From positions 1,154,175 through 1,218,174 of the forward strand of contig NC_087078.1 of NCBI RefSeq assembly GCF_026151205.1: a stretch of 64,000 bases of DNA. Reading direction: 5' to 3'. Below are positions 58,381-64,000 of this stretch, piece after piece. Position numbers and translations under genes: made by a program. This DNA is from Bolinopsis microptera. Taxonomy: Eukaryota; Ctenophora; Tentaculata; Lobata; Bolinopsidae. Numbering within the stretch: the first letter of the stretch is position 1; the number at the start of each line of letters is the position of its first letter. The notes below the pieces were generated by a model that was not told the origin of the DNA, did not search any database, and saw nothing but the letters and a program-made list of their open reading frames with translations.

Positions 58381-61300
58381 GGGGTATTAAGTTAAAAAAT
58401 GTTATAGAAAGTGAGACTTTTTTAATGGTGCGGGTTTTTTTAATTTCCCTGCCCAAAATTTTGTGGGCTTTGGTTGGGCGCATTTAGTGCCGGGGGCGAA
58501 TGGTTTGGGCCCCAAATTTTAAAAAAATTTAAATAATTTAAAGTAGCATACATTTAAATTTCCGGCCCATCAGATAAAATGAAAAAACCAATATTAATTT
58601 TAAAATTTTAAATTTTTTAAAAGGGGAAATTTCCCACCGCAAGTTGCTTGGGTTTCAGTGTCTTCTGGTCGGGGCCAACCCCACATAAATGCAACAAAAG
58701 GGCAACCACGGTGTGTGACGAGTTAGAATTTTGTTTGTTGCAAATAAAACCGGGCCCAAAAGTTCCCGGGAAACCGTGACGTGAACAGTTAAACAGTCCC
58801 TCAGTTTTTAGGCTTTTTTTAAAAATTAAAACGGAATTTCATAATTATGTTTTATAAATTTTTCCCAATTTAAATTTTTCTAAGTTTTGTAAATTTAGTA
58901 AGAATTTGGAGAAAGGAGCTTTTTTATAGGATTTTTAAATGCGTAATTTAAATAATAGGACTTAAAAAGCAATTAGGTTTGTGATTAAAAAAGGGAAAAC
59001 CCAGGTAACCGGGGAACCAGGGAAAACGCCTGGCCCCAAATCTTAAAAAAACGCTTTTTAAAATTTGTATTCCCCGTTGGACATTGTTCAGCCCGGGAAA
59101 ATAAACGAAATTTTCACTTCCCAGGGAATTTTTCAAATTTAGGGGCAGTAGTTGGGCGCCCGGAAAAAGTGCACTGCAGTGCCAAAAAAAGCCCGCTTAA
59201 AGAAATTGGAAGGGGGTTGGGAGCATCAGTTGAGGGAAAAAAAGGGAAACCCGGGGGTTTTTTCCCACTACCAAAAGGGCCCGAGAAGGATTTGGGCTAA
59301 AACCCTTTTCAAAAAACTCAAATTTTTTTTTAAAAGGGCCTTTTAAAAAGAAACCCCAATAATGTTTCGGGAACTTCCCCGCCCGCTTTTAACCGGAAAA
59401 ATTTTTCAAAACCCTTTTTAAAAAACAAACCACGTCAGCAAAATGAAAACTTTGAAGCGAATGGCCTTTAAAAATTTTATGTTTTTTTTGTAAACAGGGC
59501 TAAGAAAAACAAAGCGTTTAAAATAAACCCAAAATTTTCCGATAAAAACCTTGTCTCTACATCTTAGATTTATGCACCACTTTTGCATCGCTCAAAAAAA
59601 CTCGCATATCTCAAAAATTTCCTTTCCAACATTTGGGAAAATTTTTTTTTATCGCCGCGTAAATTTTAAATTTTAAGTTTCAAATTTTAACCCAAATTTT
59701 TTAGTGCCCCCGTCTTTGGGTTTTTCTTTTTTAAAACTTTACCAAAAACCATTTGGGAAAAAAAAAAACCTTTTTAAATTATAAACCTTCTTTTTAACTT
59801 TAATGGTAAGTCTAAAATTTAAAAGGGTTTTTGGGTTTTTTTTTTCCCTTTTTTATTTTGCTGTTTCCCCCCGGGGGTGGGAAATTTTTTATTACCATTT
59901 TTGTTTTTAAATTTTTTTTTGAAAATAAAAAAAATTGGGCGTACCACGGGCCAGTCCCCAACAAAAAAAAAGAGTTTTAAAAACCTTTCAGCGGCCCCCC
60001 CTACAGTATTCAAAAAACCCCAGCCAAGGGAGGTCCCCTTTTTGGTTTGGTAGAAAACCCTTTTTAAGAATTTTCATTAAGGGAAAGTTGGGGGCGAAGG
60101 AAAAACCCAAAATGGAAGTGTGTTATTTGGTATTTGAAAAGGAAAAAGGGGAGCTGTTTTGGACAAGGTCGGTCAAGGTTTGGGAGGAACTTGGGGAAAA
60201 GCCAAAAAAAAGCTGAAAAAATTGGTTTTTTATTGTATTTTTGTATTGTATTGAAAACCCAAGGGTAAGAAAACAATTGGGGGATAGATTGTTAAGGTGA
60301 AATTTGACAGCCCCAAACGTGCAGAGATTTTTTACTAGAGCCGGACTTTCCGGGGAAGTCTTTATCGGCCAGATGGGCCCCAGAGGAACGTGCCGAAAAG
60401 CAAAAAAAATTGTTTGAGAAATCTGAAGAGATCGAACGAACCCAGCCCGTTAAAAACAAAAAATTTAAAAGACACTTCATAAAGGGGGGCCCCAAAGTGT
60501 TGTGTGGGGCAAAAATTTTTGTTGGGAAAATTTTTAAAAAAAGAGTTTTGCGAAAAAAAAGGATTTTTAGTTCGCTAAAAATTTAAAATTTTTTAATAAG
60601 CTTCAAATCATTTTATTTTCGTCTTTCAACACCAATTCAAGCGTCGTCTTATTCTACCCAATATCCAGATATTAAACTAAATTTCAACAAACCCAAAAAA
60701 TATTACATTTATTGGGGCCTGAAGATGGCGTTTTTCGCCCAAAATTTGCCCTTTCCCAAAATTTCCCTTTTTAATTTTTCCCCGGGCCCCTTCCAAAAGG
60801 AAAAATTTCCAGATTCAGTAATTCCCAAACATGGGACTAATAAAACAGCCCAACTACTCCTTTATTTGACTGTCAGTTTCTAGAAATTTTTTTTTTTATT
60901 TTTGGGATTAAGCTGAAGTTTTTAAAAATTTTCCCTTTCCCGGCCTTAATTTCGTTTTGGGGGAAAATTTAAAATTAAATTTTCCTTTTAAAATTTTTTA
61001 GGTTTTTTACCGCAATTTTTGTATTTAAAAAATTTAAAAAATTTCTTTTATTAAAATTTTTGATAAACATTAACCAGTAAAAAACCTTGGGGTTCCCCCC
61101 CAATATGGATGGGAAAAAAAATTTACCCGCGCAACCCCTTTTCGCGTGCGAACGGCCCCCCGGGCCCGAGGGGGAAAATACTTTAACGGGGAAACAAGAA
61201 AAAAGCGTCCCTTCCACAAATCCTTAACCGGGGGCAATTTTTGTTTTGTCCATATACCTTTTAAAAGGGGGTTTTTTGCCAAATAACTTAAATTTTATTT

Positions 61301-63257
61301 AAGCAAATTTTTGTTTCTAAATTCCATTTTTGGATTGAAAATAGCGTAAAAAACCGGGAAACAAAGTAAGCGCTAAATAATTCTACCTCCCCAAAAGTTG
61401 AGGAAATTCCCAAACTGTAAGTTTTTCAAAAATCACGGGCCCTCTAGGGGAAAGATTCGTTAATCCAATTCCCCCAGGGTGTAAAACCCTTGCGGTTGCT
61501 CCCCGGGCAAAAACAATAGTAATATTTTGGGGAAAGATTAAAAAGGGCGGTTATAAATTAAAACTAAAATAATGTTTCCAAATTTGCTGATGTTAAATTT
61601 ATATGACCTTTAAACCCCCCAGTGCAGGAACAAGTTTGCCCTTTGACAGCCCGTTTTCCCGCCAAAGAGGCTCTCCGGGAAAGATTTCACAAACTTTTAA
61701 GCATTTCTTTAAAATCAGGGGGTCCTTTGTTTCTAAGAATTTTTGGGGGGAATTTTGGGGTTTTAAATTGTAATTGCCCCAATCCCAGTCCAATTTGCAA
61801 CCCAATTTTCGGTTTGAGCGTTTGGTTTTCGCGACTGCTAGATTATTTTAGAGGGGAATAACTGCCTTTTTTGGCCCCCCTCGGGTTTTTGCGGTAACCA
61901 GAACTGGGTGTTTTAAATCATTTTTGGGGCCCCTTTCCTCCAGGCCCCTTTCCACAGGGGGTGATGGTAATCGTTCTCTCCTCCGTTTTTCCCAAAAGTC
62001 ACAATTTTAAAGGGCCTTTAGTCTCTGCCAGTAGGTTTGTGTGGGAGGGGGCCAAACTATAATTCCGTTGTGAAAGTGGCGCCGGAAAAACCCCTTTTCC
62101 CGTTTGGGGCCCTCTGCCCCTCTTGGATATTTCCCCTAATATATAATTTTAAAAAGGGGGGAAAAGCCCCCCAAAATTAACCCCCCCCCCGGGGTGGCTT
62201 TTGAAGAAGGGTTTTTGAAGGGTCACCAAGGGAAAGTTACCCGGGTGACCATGGGGACATTTTTTTTCCTCCCTTTTTAAACGCACTAGAAAACCCCAAA
62301 AAATAAGGCCGCAAACAAAATTTTTTTTACGAAACAGTTTGGGGTTAAAGGGGGAAAAGTGGGGACTTCAGGAAAGTCAACGGAAACCATTACCCCCAAA
62401 CCCTTTAAACCCTTTTGGAAGGGTATAACTGTTGCCCCCCTGGCCCTTTGGGATACTTTGGTTTTCCGTTAGGTGGCCCGGGGAAGGGGGGGACGATTAG
62501 ATTTAGAGGGTTAAAAGGGGTTTTCCCAAAAGTTTTTAGTCTTTTCCAAGGGCCCGCTAAGAAAGGATTGAAGAAGTCGCGTGCAGCCGAGTGCCGTAAA
62601 AGTAATTTAAAAAATCAACCATTAAAAAAACTTTCTAAAATTTAAAAAAAAAAGTTATTTTCCCAAATTAAAGATTTAAGTTACTTGGGTACAAATTTAA
62701 AAAAACCCCCCATTTAAATTTTACATTTGTTGCTAAAATTTGGGTCTTTTCAAAATAGGTTTTGTGTGCGCGTTTTTAAAATTTTCCCCTCTGGTTTTTT
62801 TGATTTGTATACCTTTTTTTGTCCCCTTTCTGTTTCAACCTTTTACGTGCCTTTTTCCTACAGAGTGAACATTTTGAGAGGTAGATGGGTCTATGGGGGA
62901 ATGGGCCCCCTTTCCCTTTCGGTATTAAACAGATACACTGGCGACGGACAAAAATTTTCAAGGGTTAGAATTTAAAACCGGGGTTGAACACAAAGATGTG
63001 TGCGATTTTTTTAAAATGAAACCCCGAGAATGGGCCTAGAGAAAGGTATAGAAGGTTTTGAAACAATGTGTGGAAACGGGAAAAATAAATTTTGGGCCAT
63101 TGGACAATCGCCCCCAGAAACAAAGGGAAAATAAACCCAATGTTCAGGAAAGAAAAAATGCTGAAGGACCCAAAAACATAGAATACAAAAGAAGTTACTC
63201 ACCCAAACAAAAAAGAAGATATGGCCCAAAAAACAAAGATTTGCCGGAGAAGTTACC

Positions 63258-63760
63258 TTGAAGAAGGATGACGAGTTTGGAACTGTGAAAAGTGCAGCTC
63301 AGAAAGAGATCAAAACCTTTTCGTCTCTGTTGAAAAACACGTGCCAAAAACGCCTTTGCACCGAAGAAGATCCAAGCTGCAGTGAAAAGAGTTGCCCCAG
63401 GGAAAATGATCGAAGTAAAAGCCTGATTATCTTTGGGCTTCCAGAGACGGAGGAAACCTTGATGCTAAGGTATCTGGGATTTTGTTGGGCCATCTTAACG
63501 AAAAACCGAAAATTTTGAGATGTAAACCGAGTTTGGAAAGGACACAAAGTGAACGAGTCAGGCCGTGAAATTCATTTTGTCAAGCTCAGATCAAGCTCGT
63601 ACCTCTTGAGCAAGACTAAGCTCTAAGACATGTAGACGGGTTTAGTTCAGTTAAATCACTCCTGATAGATCCGCTGCAGACAGAAAAGCCTACAAGAAAG
63701 TTGTCGACCAACTGATAATCAAAAGGGACAGCAGAGCCTGACAAGTTCATGTTTCAGGAA
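63258..63760 (+). pseudogene. decayed LINE ORF1 fragment
   Basis: Segments in different frames read DRSKSLIIFGLPETEE, VKFILSSSDQART and DRSAADRKAYKKVVDQL. This order (the SLIIFGLPE block, an RNA-binding-like strand, then the basic AERxxxKxLV helix) is typical of ORF1 proteins of some LINEs. Frameshifts and stops show it is not functional. The rest of the element would lie beyond the right edge of the window. Confidence 0.65.
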
Positions 63761-64000
63761 CTTTAGAGTCATTAGTCCGGAAAAGGAGCCTTTAGAGTGA
63801 TATATTTTCTATAAATTTACAAAAATTATATGTTTTAATTCATTGATTAATTAATTTGTTGTTAGGGCCCAATGTTATGGGGTGGGGTTTTCTTACTGCA
63901 CACTACTGTGTTTTGGTTACCCCTCTTCAATACATAATTTGGGTTTCATACTGGGATAGTGGAATTTAGGGCTATATCGGTTTTCTCTTTTCAATAACTG

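Larger units (their letters stand above)
46396..63240. other. homopolymer-rich, probably low-quality sequence block
   Basis: From 46,396 the texture changes at once to dense runs of four to eight identical bases (GGGG, CCCC, TTTTT, AAAAA), and mixed dinucleotides become scarce. The minisatellite that is clean to the left continues in this block with the same units in corrupted form, which indicates base-calling or consensus error rather than a different genome. Frames of 60-250 codons occur by chance and I do not call any as genes. A slightly cleaner patch lies at about 56,550-56,870. Confidence 0.75.

Noticed and set aside
46510-63229. Dozens of 60-100 codon frames in the homopolymer-rich block
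   Set aside because: None contains a recognisable motif, and residue composition simply reflects A, T, G and C runs.

Overview
The window is animal (metazoan) nuclear DNA. It is AT-rich, its genes are split by GT-AG introns, and it is dense in eukaryotic transposons: a Penelope-like element, CR1/L2-like and other LINEs, a Ty3-type LTR element, a Tc1/mariner element, and foldback and hAT-like ends. The multidomain extracellular gene (galactose-binding-like, TSP1, Ig, Sushi) and the repeat mix suggest an invertebrate, perhaps an early-branching one such as a cnidarian. That placement is inference and no species is claimed.

Layout. 1-4.1 kb: one small secreted, acidic, repeat-built protein in otherwise gene-poor DNA. 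4.1-12.7 kb: a Penelope-like reverse transcriptase with an open frame, then two CR1/L2-like LINE copies in convergent orientation, one of them split by a 1.3 kb insertion. 13.3-36.0 kb: the main gene, which I could assemble into about 25 exons with consistent reading phase (about 1,739 residues). It encodes a signal peptide, a fucolectin/discoidin-like domain, a thrombospondin type 1 repeat, nine single-exon Ig domains in strict A-B-A-B alternation, several more divergent Ig-like domains split by introns, and a terminal Sushi/CCP domain. No membrane anchor is visible. One intron carries a 25 bp minisatellite of about 45 units. Another carries a 9.8 kb LTR retrotransposon, whose pol gene is interrupted by nine copies of a 391 bp repeat and one of whose LTRs holds a mariner element.

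36-46.4 kb: intergenic DNA with GC-rich hairpins, a foldback element, broken and inverted duplicates of exons of the main gene, a 275 bp tandem repeat invaded by a LINE fragment, and the start of a minisatellite.

46.4-63.2 kb: the base texture changes abruptly to homopolymer-laden sequence. The minisatellite continues across the change in corrupted form, and a roughly 2.7 kb imperfect palindrome sits at 48.9-51.6 kb. I read this block as poorly base-called or chimeric assembly sequence rather than biology and annotate almost no genes in it. The last kilobase is cleaner and holds a decayed LINE ORF1.

The best candidate for an undescribed system is the secreted lectin-like/TSP1/Ig/Sushi gene with its expanding phase-1 Ig exon array. 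It resembles in plan, not in proven homology, variable immune-type or recognition molecules of invertebrates.
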